Shown in pieces: positions 9,773-19,905 of a DNA stretch of 64,000 nt. Origin of the DNA: Choristoneura fumiferana (Eukaryota > Arthropoda > Insecta > Lepidoptera > Tortricidae); NCBI RefSeq assembly GCF_025370935.1, contig NC_133481.1, positions 7,548,902 to 7,612,901 on the forward strand, given 5' to 3'. A model generated the notes under the pieces. That model worked only from the letters and a program-made list of their open reading frames with translations. It was not told where the DNA came from and did no database searches. Each line of letters begins with the position of its first letter. Within the stretch, counting starts at the first letter, position 1. The translations under genes and the position numbers were made by a program.

Positions 9773-10932
9773 TGCTACGTTTTCGGTTTGGATGTGTAAT
9801 TAAACAAGTTAATTAGAATAAAATAACACATTTATTATATAAAAAAAAAACAACCGCGTCGCTAGCACACGAGTAAGTCGTAGGGTGAGGGTAAGCACTA
9901 AGCCCGTCTGGTTCAAGCCCCCGGTATGATGGGGTCGTTCGCTACGACACCGTCACCATGCCCGCACTTCCCTGCTGCCGCTGACGCCTCGGGGCGAAGG
10001 AATCTTCACAGCGTCGGCCGGGGAACCCGGGGGGCCGTCGGCGACGGCTCGAGCCGCAAGGTAGCACCCTGGAATTCACGTCCGCTGTTATAGACGTCCA
10101 CTTGTTGGCGATTTCGTTGATTACGATTAGCATCAAGCAGAAGCAGGGCAAGCACTACGTGATGGTGACTTTAAATGACTTGGTGAAGGCGGATATTATA
10201 GTCAGACGGAGTTTACAATTGAAATTGTGTGCTAATCAATAATTATTTAATTAACGCATGAATGATGCAAACAACGATTAAAAACCTGCGTTAAAATATT
10301 AAGAATGTGCGGTCTAAGCATTACTATCAGCAAGCAAAACATCATGATACCTTTGTAACGGTCATAATGTTTAAAGGCACACTTTTTTTTAATTTAAACC
10401 TACCGTTACACTTTTGAAAACATAGGAACTGTTCAACACTTACCCAATAGCGGGGTTCACACTGATTTTAATTATTTAGTATTATGGATGCAAAGAATTA
10501 GGCCGGAACAATATATGAGTATTATATTAAATACGTCCGGACAAGAAACGCGCAGGCGACGTATGGTGCACTGAAGGAGTGACGTGCGCCTACGCTGGTA
10601 ACAAAATTCTGTCTGCCGCTCGACCGGGCGATAACGCCAGTCAGAGGAAGCGCAAACCGGTTTTCGGAAACAAAAGAATCCGAGTCATGTACAATCAGCG
10701 AACGGAGACAAGTAACAAGCTCAGATGAACGATCAAGCTGTTGAATGTAAATATCCCTTCTTTTTTTTTAAGCAATTATTTAGTGTTGATATTTTTTTTA
10801 TTAGATAGGTAAGTGTTATTAATTAAGTTTTGGTTTGTTTCTTTTTTATATTATAGACGCATCATTGGTATTTAATATTTAAATCAGAAAATAATAAACG
10901 TAAGTTAGGTTATGTAACATATTTACGTTACA
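9773..10932 (-). repeat. 3' LTR of the gypsy-like element
   Basis: 1160 bp; matches 16464-17613 over its whole length apart from scattered changes: T/A near the left end, A-run and T-run lengths, 'cccggggggccg' versus 'cccggaggccg', 'tatggtgc' versus 'tatgatgc', and a short indel near 10855. Ends 'tgctacg' and 'acgttaca'. Confidence 0.92.
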
Positions 10933-10952
10933 GTACCCCGGCGCGTCTGGAA

Positions 10953-10984
10953 GGATTTCATTACGTCTAAACGTAATGAAATCC
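10953..10984. other. Perfect 14-bp hairpin next to the 3' LTR
   Basis: Arms 'ggatttcattacgt' (10953-10966) and 'acgtaatgaaatcc' (10971-10984) are exact inverses separated by 'ctaa'. It lies 20 bp inside the 3' LTR, in the place where the plus-strand primer and RNA 3' region of the element would be. Its role is unknown. Confidence 0.85.
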
Positions 10985-11198
10985 GCATAGCTCAGTACCT
11001 AGCTAGACACTGTCGAACAACACACACAACCATACATCACGCTACACAAATACGTCGCATCTGTACAATACTCGATACCGACGCTCCCATTCAAAATAAT
11101 ATTAGGTGACCCGTCACGTGAACTTGAAACCTTAGGTACGTATGATTTAAGATGGTAAGACGGCTTTTTTTTTTCTTTATATGGATTATGTTATATGT

Positions 11199-14100
11199 TT
11201 ATTTATTAAGACAAACTAATTTGAGGTCCTTCACGTGCCAGGTACCGAGATCTTTTCCCGTTAAATCTTGCAACACGTAAACTAGCGGTGACTTCTTAGC
11301 AACAATCCTAGCCTTAATAAATTTTGGTGCTAATTTTTTGGTAAAGTGTTTGTCCTTGTCACTTAAGAAGTAAGTGCGCTTCATAACAATATCACCTACA
11401 TTAAAATCTGCTGGCTTTCGTCTAAGGTTGTAGTGAGTCGTGTTTTTTGCATGGGCGTGCCAAAGCCTACTCTGTACTTTATCGAAAATCGAGGACAAAC
11501 ACCCTAAGTTCTCGGCATATAAATCTCTGGGCATGAACAACACTTCTGTACCGATATCGGTTTCCGTGTAGTGTGTCCCACAAGGTACTAGTTCCCTACC
11601 GAATACTAGGAACGCAGGTGTAAAGCCAGTTGCCTCATTGACGGAGCTATTAATTGCAAATTGGACTTGCGGAATGAACACGTCCCACGACCTATGGTCG
11701 TCGTCGACGAAAGTAGAAATACACGTAATAATTGTCCTGTTGAAACGTTCTACTAAATTTACTTGTGGAGTGTACCTAGGGCTGTAATAAACATTAGGGA
11801 TGTTGTAGAATTTAAATAAACTATCCATAACCCTCCCTGTGAACTGTGCAGCGTTATCCAACAGAACGGTTTGCGGCACGCCATGGACTAGGAAAACCGA
11901 TTCCTCCAAAACTTTCGCTATGATCTCTGCAGTAGCCCTTTTTATGGGATAAATCAAACAGAACTTAGAAAAACAACAAGTGATGACCAAGATGTGGTTG
12001 TTACGTTTCCTTGTCGTCGGCAAGGGACCCATCAGGTCGATCGAGATCATTTGGAACGGACGTGAGCATTGCTTGGGTCGGCCCATTTCCCCCAGGGGTT
12101 GATGGTTCTGGGCCTTATACGATAAACACTTATCGCACGATCCAACGAAGTCCACGACATCCCGATACATGCCCGGCCAATAATAGCGTAGCGCGAGTCT
12201 GCGGTAAGTTTTGAAAATTCCCATGTGACCAGCTGTAGGCTCTGAGTGATTTTCGAAAATGGCCTTGTTACGCAGCTCTACTGGGACAACCAATTTCCAC
12301 GAAAATTCCGATGTTAACTCGTGTTTGTTCTTGGACAATCTATAAAGAGAATTGTTTTTAATGATAAAATTGGGAAAATCTACCGGGTTATGGAGACAGC
12401 CGTTATAAATATTGGTGTACCAAGTGTCCTTCGAATCCAAGTAGGAGTTCGAAGTACAAATTGCACCCACTGGCAACCGCGATAAGGCATCTGGAATTAC
12501 GTTATCGACGCCTCGACGATGTTTGAGAGTGAAATTGAACCCGGACAAGCGAACCCCCCATCGAGCTAATCTTCCGGTTGGATTACTAATCGACAAGAAC
12601 CATTTAAGGGCACTGTGATCCGTATAGACAGTAAAAGGCTTTCCATTTTCAATATAACAACGCCAATACTCCAGTGCGGTAACTACGGCTAAGGTCTCGC
12701 GTTCCGTGATACTATAATTTTTCTCAGCTGATGACAAACTTTTGGACATATATGCGATTGGATGTTCCTTACCGTCGATGGTCTGAGTCAGCATCGCACC
12801 TATTCCATAGTTACTGGCATCCGTATGGACCTCAAACGGTTTGGAGTAATCTGGACAGCAAAGAACCGGCGCGGACACTAAACGTTCCTTGAGTTGCTGG
12901 AACGCGAACTCAGCTTCAGGAGTCCACTTAAACGGCGGAGAACCTTTCTTAGATGAAGTTAGTTTATTTAATGGACCTGCTATGGTACTAAAATTTGGGA
13001 CAAAACGTCTGTACCAAGTAGCAGTTCCTAAAAATCGCTTAAGGTCCTTACGACACTTGGGAGTAGGATAATTTAAAATCGCCTCGACCTTCGCGGGATC
13101 AGTACGTAAGCCAGAACCATCAACCACATAACCCAGATATTTAAGTTGCTTGCTAAAAAATTTACATTTCTCTAAATTAACCGTCAGGTTAGCCTGTTTC
13201 AGCTTGTCTAATACACGTAAGAGTAAGGTCACGTGACTATTGAAATCTTGCGAAACGACGATAATATCATCCAGGTAGGCGAACACCTTAAGGTCGAACT
13301 CTGAGAACAACAGGTCCACTAATCGTTGCTGAGTAGCAGGAGCGTTGGTCAGGCCGAACGCAGTTCGCTTAAAGTGAAACGTCCCCCTACCAGGTACATA
13401 AAACGCAGTCTTATTTCTGTCTTCCTGAGCGATTCTGATTTGCCAAAAGGCTTTGGACAAGTCGATGCTGGACAAATAACGGGCGTCTCTGAGGTTGTCT
13501 AAGATCTCGGAAATATATGGAAGGTTATAAGCATCGCGTTTCGTTACCGAGTTTAACTTGCGACTGTCAAGACAGAAACGAGGCTGACCATTCTTTTTAG
13601 TAACGAGTAATACGGGCGAGGACCAACTACTTTCACAAGGCTCAATCACGTCCAGAGTAAGCATCTCATCCACCTGTTCGATCAAAATTCGTTGCTTCTC
13701 TGGTGACAAGCGGTAATAACGCTGTCGGATAGGAACCGAGTCCCCTGTGTCGATTCGGTGAGTAATTAAGTCCGTTACACCTAGGCCCCTCTTTTGAAAC
13801 GAGATATCCTCAAACTGGTGTACCACATTATCAGCTAATTGTTTTTGTGAATCCTCCAAATTGTCATAACCTTGAATAAAGGTTGTGGAGTTCGAAAGTA
13901 ATTTGTTACAAAGTGAATCACTGCTACCATCTAATACCAGACTACTCAAATATTTTGGGCAGATGTTAAAGGCACGCCAAAAATCCACTCCCAATATAAG
14001 ATTGTTGTGTATTCCCGGCACGACAAAAGCCCTCAAAATATGGAATCGATTATCAAAGTGCAATGGAACGTCTATGTAACCCACACTCTGCAGCACCTGT

Positions 14101-14420
14101 CCGCCCGCCGCGGTGACTGCGATGAAATTATTATTTTCCAATTTAAGACCACTATCGACAAGTACTGAATGAGCATCGTTGCCTAAAATAGTGACTGCAG
14201 AGCCGGAATCTAACAAACCTGATATTTTAATGCCATTCACCAGTACCGAGACATAAGGTCTATTATCATTAACAATATTTTCTTTCAGAATTGTGTTAAC
14301 TTTATAAGTTCTAAAAAATATATTTACTGTACGCAACCAAGTCTCCCAATCCCCCTTATCAAAATTATCCTTAGTTGGTTTATTAACACAATTCAGCTTA
14401 ATCAGTTTTTTGTAGACGAT
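11199..14420 (-). CDS. Pol polyprotein: protease, reverse transcriptase, RNase H, integrase
   Basis: Uninterrupted frame, open from 14420 (just after an in-frame TAG) to a stop at 11199. There is no ATG at its head, so it is expected to be made as a Gag-Pol fusion by -1 frameshifting. Counting residues from the TTG at 14336: aspartic protease DSGS near 43-46; reverse transcriptase with LDSRKLN near 256 and YLDD at 354-357; RNase H with TDAS near 505 and TDHSALKWF near 572; integrase zinc finger H697, H704, C734, C737; catalytic triad D767, D827 and E863 with the expected 35-residue spacing between the last two. All key residues are present, so the enzyme set looks functional. It copies the element RNA and inserts the cDNA into host chromosomes. 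No chromodomain was seen at the C-terminus. Confidence 0.93.
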   Translation of the reverse strand: MVYKKLIKLNCVNKPTKDNFDKGDWETWLRTVNIFFRTYKVNTILKENIVNDNRPYVSVLVNGIKISGLLDSGSAVTILGNDAHSVLVDSGLKLENNNFIAVTAAGGQVLQSVGYIDVPLHFDNRFHILRAFVVPGIHNNLILGVDFWRAFNICPKYLSSLVLDGSSDSLCNKLLSNSTTFIQGYDNLEDSQKQLADNVVHQFEDISFQKRGLGVTDLITHRIDTGDSVPIRQRYYRLSPEKQRILIEQVDEMLTLDVIEPCESSWSSPVLLVTKKNGQPRFCLDSRKLNSVTKRDAYNLPYISEILDNLRDARYLSSIDLSKAFWQIRIAQEDRNKTAFYVPGRGTFHFKRTAFGLTNAPATQQRLVDLLFSEFDLKVFAYLDDIIVVSQDFNSHVTLLLRVLDKLKQANLTVNLEKCKFFSKQLKYLGYVVDGSGLRTDPAKVEAILNYPTPKCRKDLKRFLGTATWYRRFVPNFSTIAGPLNKLTSSKKGSPPFKWTPEAEFAFQQLKERLVSAPVLCCPDYSKPFEVHTDASNYGIGAMLTQTIDGKEHPIAYMSKSLSSAEKNYSITERETLAVVTALEYWRCYIENGKPFTVYTDHSALKWFLSISNPTGRLARWGVRLSGFNFTLKHRRGVDNVIPDALSRLPVGAICTSNSYLDSKDTWYTNIYNGCLHNPVDFPNFIIKNNSLYRLSKNKHELTSEFSWKLVVPVELRNKAIFENHSEPTAGHMGIFKTYRRLALRYYWPGMYRDVVDFVGSCDKCLSYKAQNHQPLGEMGRPKQCSRPFQMISIDLMGPLPTTRKRNNHILVITCCFSKFCLIYPIKRATAEIIAKVLEESVFLVHGVPQTVLLDNAAQFTGRVMDSLFKFYNIPNVYYSPRYTPQVNLVERFNRTIITCISTFVDDDHRSWDVFIPQVQFAINSSVNEATGFTPAFLVFGRELVPCGTHYTETDIGTEVLFMPRDLYAENLGCLSSIFDKVQSRLWHAHAKNTTHYNLRRKPADFNVGDIVMKRTYFLSDKDKHFTKKLAPKFIKARIVAKKSPLVYVLQDLTGKDLGTWHVKDLKLVCLNK

Positions 14421-15814
14421 CTATTTTTATTACAATCCGGACAATCCGGTGTTTTTACATTTTCACGTCCGCAAACAAAACAGACAACAATATCTTTATT
14501 AGCCGTACACTGCCGAAGGTTATGTGTATTAACACGGCATCTCGGGCAAAATCGTGGCCTGGATGCTGGAGTATTAATAGCATGCACATAATTAGGATTA
14601 GGTTTATTTGATGAATTATTATTGATATATTGATTTTGTGAATTTGATTTGTTATAATTATTGTATTTAAATTTATTATTGTTATTGTATCTTGTTTCAT
14701 TGTAATTAGTATTATTATAATTCGTATTATTATTATTTGAGTTTGTTTTATTCCTTGATGACCCGCCGGCATAGGCGAACTCCGGTGCCAGAGTATCCGA
14801 ACCCGGACGAGGTGGCTCCTTAAAGTGGGACAGACGAGATTGTATACTCTCATAATTACGACATAAGGTCTTTAATTGCTCAATAGTCTTAATTTCCGAA
14901 ACGGAGGATAAAGTGCTTGCATAACACGGTCGTATGTTATGTAACAAGATTTCGAGCTTGTCAACCTCAGGCAATACGTGTGACAACCTTGCAAAAAGAC
15001 CAGCCATAACCGAGAGATATATAACTATATTCTCCGTTTCCCCTTGCGTGCGAGATCTGATTTCGGAAAGTAACCTATAATCAAAGTCAGCCTGCCCAAA
15101 ATCCTTCCTTAAGAGCACGACCAGTTCATCCCAGCTTGCTACCATATCTCTGACGCTGCGAAACCAGTGAATTGCGTCGCCTGTAAATATCTCGGTAGCA
15201 TTATGTAACAGTTTTTTCTCAGAAATACCTTTTGCATTACAAAACTCGGATACGCGTTGAATAAAAGCTCTTACACAAGTTTTACCGTCATAACGCAATT
15301 TTGACAACTGATTAGAATTGTTGCCATCACAAATCACCGTGACATTAAGTGGAGACGCAACATTGCCAGGAGTTGGAGGTGGATCATTAACAGCTGAGGC
15401 AAGAGGATCCAACACATTACCGGTGAACAAGGAACTAGCACGATCCGAGCAATGCCTAAATAAGGTAATACATTGATCGTAAGCCTCCTTGTGCTCGTCA
15501 TCCACGCAATCAATACGGTTGAGCCTATGGTAAAGATGATGAATCAGATTTTCAGCTCGGAGCAACGTGCTCTTATCCAATGGCTTGGTATCTAAATACG
15601 CATTAATCTTTTCTAACACATCAGAAACGCCATCTATATCCTCCCCAACATTAAGTGGGCTCGCAAGGATGTCCTCTGATGGAAGCAAAGGGCCACACTT
15701 AGCAATCTGTTTGCGCAGCTCTTGAACTGTAGAAGCCGGTGTTTCACCTCTAATGGCAACCTCATATTCTAATTCTGACTTTTGAAGTGATAAAAATTTA
15801 ATAGGCCGAGCCAT
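14402..15814 (-). CDS. Gag-like nucleocapsid protein
   Basis: 470 residues from ATG 15814 to TGA 14402. The frame is open further upstream to about 15904, but only GTG/CTG-type codons precede this ATG and the start MARPIKFLSL is the first ATG. An asparagine-rich low-complexity region (about residues 340-410) precedes a CX2CX4HX4C zinc knuckle starting near residue 423 (CPRC...H...C) and a second cysteine cluster CFVC...CPDC lacking the histidine. This fits insect gypsy Gag proteins, which bind and package element RNA into cytoplasmic particles. The last four sense codons overlap the frameshift site into pol. The leader of about 650 bp upstream has no other frame of note. Confidence 0.88.
   Translation of the reverse strand: MARPIKFLSLQKSELEYEVAIRGETPASTVQELRKQIAKCGPLLPSEDILASPLNVGEDIDGVSDVLEKINAYLDTKPLDKSTLLRAENLIHHLYHRLNRIDCVDDEHKEAYDQCITLFRHCSDRASSLFTGNVLDPLASAVNDPPPTPGNVASPLNVTVICDGNNSNQLSKLRYDGKTCVRAFIQRVSEFCNAKGISEKKLLHNATEIFTGDAIHWFRSVRDMVASWDELVVLLRKDFGQADFDYRLLSEIRSRTQGETENIVIYLSVMAGLFARLSHVLPEVDKLEILLHNIRPCYASTLSSVSEIKTIEQLKTLCRNYESIQSRLSHFKEPPRPGSDTLAPEFAYAGGSSRNKTNSNNNNTNYNNTNYNETRYNNNNKFKYNNYNKSNSQNQYINNNSSNKPNPNYVHAINTPASRPRFCPRCRVNTHNLRQCTANKDIVVCFVCGRENVKTPDCPDCNKNRSSTKN
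14405..14411 (-). promoter_or_regulatory. -1 ribosomal frameshift heptamer A AAA AAC
   Basis: On the minus strand the last Gag codons are ACA AAA AAC followed immediately by the TGA stop (14402-14404). The heptamer A AAA AAC is in the exact phase required for simultaneous -1 slippage (X XXY YYZ), and slippage leads into the pol frame, which is open from 14420. The motif class is well known from retroviral gag-pro and gag-pol junctions. No convincing downstream pseudoknot was worked out. Confidence 0.88.
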
Positions 15815-16463
15815 TGCAAGAACAAAAATATAAAAAATGGGTAAATGTTGATCAGTTCTTGAAAGAAAAAAAAAACAACAAAATACTCCGTCCGTTACAG
15901 ACACGATTATTAATTAGTATAACGTTTCGGTTGTTTTTCTATAACGATTGAACACTAGCGCAAAGCATAAAAAGCACATAAATAAAATAAAATGTAGACA
16001 AGAATTAAAAAAAACACGTTCACAAAAATAAAAAACAAAAAAAAAGCGCATGAAATGCAACTAATGTGAACAGAACAGCAATAACGACTACTTACTGCCA
16101 CAATTAAAGAAAATAAAAATTAAATGTATATATCAGCTCAACAAAAAAAATTGATTTCGATAGACTACCTAACAATAAGTGAGCAGATTTACAAAGCAAT
16201 TTGGGAATAACCTGGGGAAAAAATAATGAAACTTTAATGTTGCTACCAAAAAATGTGGCCAACTGTACTTGTAATACTAACAGAAATAATCTATGCAATT
16301 TGAACAATACGTGTTACGTTCACATCAGCTGCTTGCAACCAAAATTAAACAAAAACGTTTCACAAAAAACAGTACAAAAAAAACACCAAGCACCCACAAA
16401 TCACAACTACCCACCAAGAGGCTTAAACCAGACCAATTAAAAAAAACCACGTTGATGCGCCAG
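15815..16463 (-). other. 5' leader of the gypsy-like element
   Basis: About 650 bp of A-rich plus-strand sequence (U-rich RNA) between the 5' LTR and gag. It has only short frames that overlap and show no family. Several short ATG frames would precede gag in the genomic RNA. Confidence 0.6.
16447..16462 (-). other. Candidate tRNA primer-binding site
   Basis: One base after the CA end of the 5' LTR (minus strand) the sequence is TGGCGCATCAACGTGG. It starts TGG, complementary to the tRNA CCA end, and TGGCGC resembles the primer sites used with serine- or lysine-type tRNAs in insect gypsy elements. The exact primer tRNA was not determined. Confidence 0.6.
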
Positions 16464-17613
16464 TGCTACGTTTACGGTTTGGATGTGTAATTAAACAAGT
16501 TAATTAGAATAAAATAACACATTTATTATATAAAAAAAACAACCGCGTCGCTAGCACACGAGTAAGTCGTAGGGTGAGGGTAAGCACTAAGCCCGTCTGG
16601 TTCAAGCCCCCGGTATGATGGGGTCGTTCGCTACGACACCGTCACCATGCCCGCACTTCCCTGCTGCCGCTGACGCCTCGGGGCGAAGGAATCTTCACAG
16701 CGTCGGCCGGGGGAACCCGGAGGCCGTCGGCGACGGCTCGAGCCGCAAGGTAGCACCCTGGAATTCACGTCCGCTGTTATAGACGTCCACTTGTTGGCGA
16801 TTTCGTTGATTACGATTAGCATCAAGCAGAAGCAGGGCAAGCACTACGTGATGGTGACTTTAAATGACTTGGTGAAGGCGGATATTATAGTCAGACGGAG
16901 TTTACAATTGAAATTGTGTGCTAATCAATAATTATTTAATTAACGCATGAATGATGCAAACAACGATTAAAAACCTGCGTTAAAATATTAAGAATGTGCG
17001 GTCTAAGCATTACTATCAGCAAGCAAAACATCATGATACCTTTGTAACGGTCATAATGTTTAAAGGCACACTTTTTTTTAATTTAAACCTACCGTTACAC
17101 TTTTGAAAACATAGGAACTGTTCAACACTTACCCAATAGCGGGGTTCACACTGATTTTAATTATTTAGTATTATGGATGCAAAGAATTAGGCCGGAACAA
17201 TATATGAGTATTATATTAAATACGTCCGGACAAGAAACGCGCAGGCGACGTATGATGCACTGAAGGAGTGACGTGCGCCTACGCTGGTAACAAAATTCTG
17301 TCTGCCGCTCGACCGGGCGATAACGCCAGTCAGAGGAAGCGCAAACCGGTTTTCGGAAACAAAAGAATCCGAGTCATGTACAATCAGCGAACGGAGACAA
17401 GTAACAAGCTCAGATGAACGATCAAGCTGTTGAATGTAAATATCCCTTCTTTTTTTTTTTTAAGCAATTATTTAGTGTTGATATTTTTTTATTAGATAGG
17501 TAAGTGTTATTAATTAAGTTTTGGTTTGTTTCTTTTTTTATATCATTAGTATTTATTATTTAAATCAGAAAATAATAAACGTAAGTTAGGTTATGTAACA
17601 TATTTACGTTACA
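16464..17613 (-). repeat. 5' LTR of the gypsy-like element
   Basis: 1150 bp, the partner of 9773-10932. It should carry the element promoter and polyadenylation signals, but no convincing TATA box plus initiator pair was singled out. Both LTRs contain a conserved GC-rich core ('cgccgacggcc'-type sequence) near 16690-16740. Confidence 0.92.
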
Positions 17614-18427
17614 AAGGGGCAGGGCCCAAGCTACCGGTGGTCAGGCCGCAGAGTGAGGAACAATGACGTGCGTGGTTCCAGAAGTACCGCCTTCTGTATC
17701 TGGCCTTGATCTAGCCACTACAGAAAGTTCATACCTGACGTATTAAGAACGTTTCGTCAAAAATATATTCTTTGCATTGAAAAGTATGAGACTATGGCCA
17801 ACCGTGGTCAAAACGGGCTTCCATATCGGCTCGCATACTTATCGAAAGTCCGAATGTTGTTTGTCAGAATGATCGTTTGTCAGAACTCTTTTTTCTCTGA
17901 ATCCAATAATTGTTCAGAATACGGTATTGACAACTCCAGAATTTGCCATGTCTTATATATCATTTTGAAAATATAGGTATACAGACACTGTTTACCGAAG
18001 AGAAAACTTAAATCGGTTGCAAATTGGATTTAATAGTGATTTTTTGAAAAATCTCTATACCTGTCTCTTTCCCAAACGATTTTCTCTACACAGCAAGTAT
18101 GGCGCTACTTGCGTGTGATGTCACATGCAAGTATGTCTTTCTCTGTCTAATCTTGAATTACAAACCTTTATAATTTTGTTATTTGTAAAGGTAGCTTAAA
18201 ACTTGTTTCTGTATTCGAAAACAGTCAGTGTGAAGTTTTAATTTAAAAAACATATTAAAAATATTAAAAAAAATAGCGCATCAATGCGATCCTATAGAAA
18301 ACTAGATACCTATAGGTTATGTTAGTTTGTTTTATAACAAAAAATGGAGTTAGAGACCTTAAGAGTACCTACGTATCTTCAGTAGCGAGGCCCTTTAGTC
18401 TGTTCTCGTTGCCAGCTTCGGTAGCCA
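17614..18427. other. Unassigned stretch right of the LTR element
   Basis: Begins with a GC-rich piece (17614-17720, 'ccaagctaccggtggtcagg', 'gaggaacaatgacgtgcgtg') of unknown nature, then AT-rich sequence. No supported gene. Confidence 0.35.
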
Positions 18428-18617
18428 GTGCCCTTAATGTAAGTTTTCGTTACAAAATACGTCTCAATCGCGTTCGCGTTAAAATTCAGTTGTATGCAAA
18501 CTCGAACAGCGCCTCTAGCGGAACGTTTGCGATGTTCGTGTATCCATACAAATTGAGATTTTAACGCGCACGCGATCGAGACGTATTTTGTAACGAAAAC
18601 TTACACACTAAGGGTAC
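18428..18617. mobile_element. MITE with ~60-bp inverted repeats
   Basis: Left arm 'gtaagttttcgttacaaaat' then 'acgtctcaatcgcg'; right arm 'cgcgatcgagacgtatt' then 'ttgtaacgaaaacttac', with 'gcccttaatg' / 'cactaagggtac' at the tips. A central spacer of about 65 bp has no coding potential beyond short chance frames. Confidence 0.75.
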
Positions 18618-18654
18618 AGCTAAAAAATGGAATTGTACTTTCCAAAATCAAAAC

Positions 18655-18905
18655 CAAAGTTTTTTCTACAAGCACCTATATAGGCCACAAATGCTCTTTT
18701 TATGTCACTTTTTTAGTCCATCAGCGCTTTCGGAAAGACCTCATTGCCAAGAAGAATGCGCCGCAAGATACTTGGCAGAAAGTAATTTTTCAAAACAAAA
18801 ATATTTGATAAATACAATAAACTTAACTACGAAAGGTAACATATCAAACTAAAACAAAAATTAGATAGGAAAAAATAACAGGGATGTTTGAGGTCCCTTA
18901 GTTAA
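18655..18905 (-). repeat. LINE 3'-end fragment
   Basis: On the minus strand this reads 'gaaagcgctgatgg'-type text, 'gcggcgcattcttcttggca', and a tail. The same words occur at 34590-34735 inside the Helitron. It is a 5'-truncated LINE end. Confidence 0.55.
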
Positions 18906-18919
18906 ATAAAAACCTTAGT

Positions 18920-19048
18920 ATAACCCCCACCGCGGATTTGACGGATAAATCGATGCCGTCTCTGTTTGTTTTGATCGAATAGACGGAGACGACATTACAT
19001 TTATCCGTCAAATAAAATTAATCAATGGTGGTGAAAACAGCCCCTAAA
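18920..19048. mobile_element. Palindromic MITE, family P2, copy 2
   Basis: Arms 'gacggataaatcgatgcc' and 'gacattacatttatccgtc' with the outer 'aaattaatcaatgg' word shared with 4013-4160. Confidence 0.65.
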
Positions 19049-19139
19049 TATCTTATTAGAGGGAGCAATATAAAAGCACTTCCACATTCAGTGGAAAAGT
19101 AAAATAATTCCATCTTTAAAAATCAATTAGAGATGTAGG

Positions 19140-19495
19140 TGTGTTTAGATTTTAGAGGGAGGAGAGGGGATGCTCGTTTTTAATTAAAATTTGTACTTTA
19201 AAGTTAATATTTCGCAAACAGATCACTGGCTCGAAAAATCGCCGTGGATAACACCGCAATGGTTTTAAAAGATCTATCCAACAATACCCCACACTATAGG
19301 GTTAGTCGAGAAAAATAACACCCCCACTTTACGTGTATGGGAGGTACCCTAAAATTTTATTTATTTTACCACTTTGTCGGCGTGACTGATATCTATGTAC
19401 CTATTTCATGCCAAATTACAACTTTCTAGTACTAACGGTCTCTGAGCTTACACATGGCGAAACTATAAGGGTTCCTAGTTGACTACGGAACTCTA
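19140..19495 (+). repeat. Repeat H copy
   Basis: Shares 'aaagatctatccaacaatac'-type, 'gggaggtaccctaaa', 'ccactttgtcggcgtgactg' and 'agggttcctagttgactacg' words with 9118-9730 and 56600-56955. No long coding frame. Confidence 0.6.
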
Positions 19496-19639
19496 AAATT
19501 GGCAAAAAATCGAATACCTCGTTTTAGTAGTGAAAATCTTAACAAAGACAAACAGACGAATATTGGAACTTAGTACTAATAGGGTCCTGCCACCTTTAAA
19601 ATTACAAATTAAATAGTTAAGATGGATGGATGGGTTTAG

Positions 19640-19905
19640 GCCAGATGACAGTGGTTAGGAACCTGACTACGAAGCTGAGGTCCCGGTTCGATTCCCGTTT
19701 CGGGCAGATACTTGTATGAAAAATACGAATGTTTGTTCTCGGTCTTGGGTGTTTAATCAGTATTTAAGTATGTATCTTATCTATCTATATAATTATATTC
19801 ATCCGTTGCTTAGTAGGTACCCATAACACAAGCTTTGCTAAGCTTACTTTGGACTCGGTCATTGGTGTGAATTGTTCAGTGATATTTTATTTTTTTTATT
19901 TTTAG
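19640..19905 (+). mobile_element. SINE-A copy
   Basis: Head 'ccagatgacagtggttagg', B box 'cggttcgattcccg', body 'aatgtttgttctcgg', tail 'cataacacaagctttgctaa' and 'tgtgaattgttcagtgat'. Small deletions mark it as older than the 6790-7032 copy. Confidence 0.7.

Larger units (their letters stand above)
9773..17613 (-). mobile_element. Gypsy-like (Ty3 superfamily) LTR retrotransposon, structurally complete
   Basis: A 7.84 kb element read on the minus strand: 5' LTR 16464-17613, leader with candidate primer-binding site, gag, pol (protease, reverse transcriptase, RNase H, integrase in that order, the Ty3/gypsy order) and 3' LTR 9773-10932. LTRs start TG and end CA on either strand and differ by few substitutions, homopolymer lengths and one ~10-bp indel, implying a fairly recent insertion. 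No envelope-like frame is present between pol and the 3' LTR. Flanks 'cata' (left) and 'aagg' (right) do not form a target duplication. Old-family similarity is recognised from motifs only; a named family is not assigned. Confidence 0.93.

Noticed and set aside
9942..10151. 69-codon minus-strand frame in the LTR, repeated at 16631-16840
   Set aside because: It is present twice only because the LTRs are duplicates, starts at TTG rather than ATG, and has no recognisable protein features.
10933..11198. Envelope-like third frame of the gypsy element
   Set aside because: Only about 270 bp separate pol from the 3' LTR and no frame with signal peptide or membrane segment is present.
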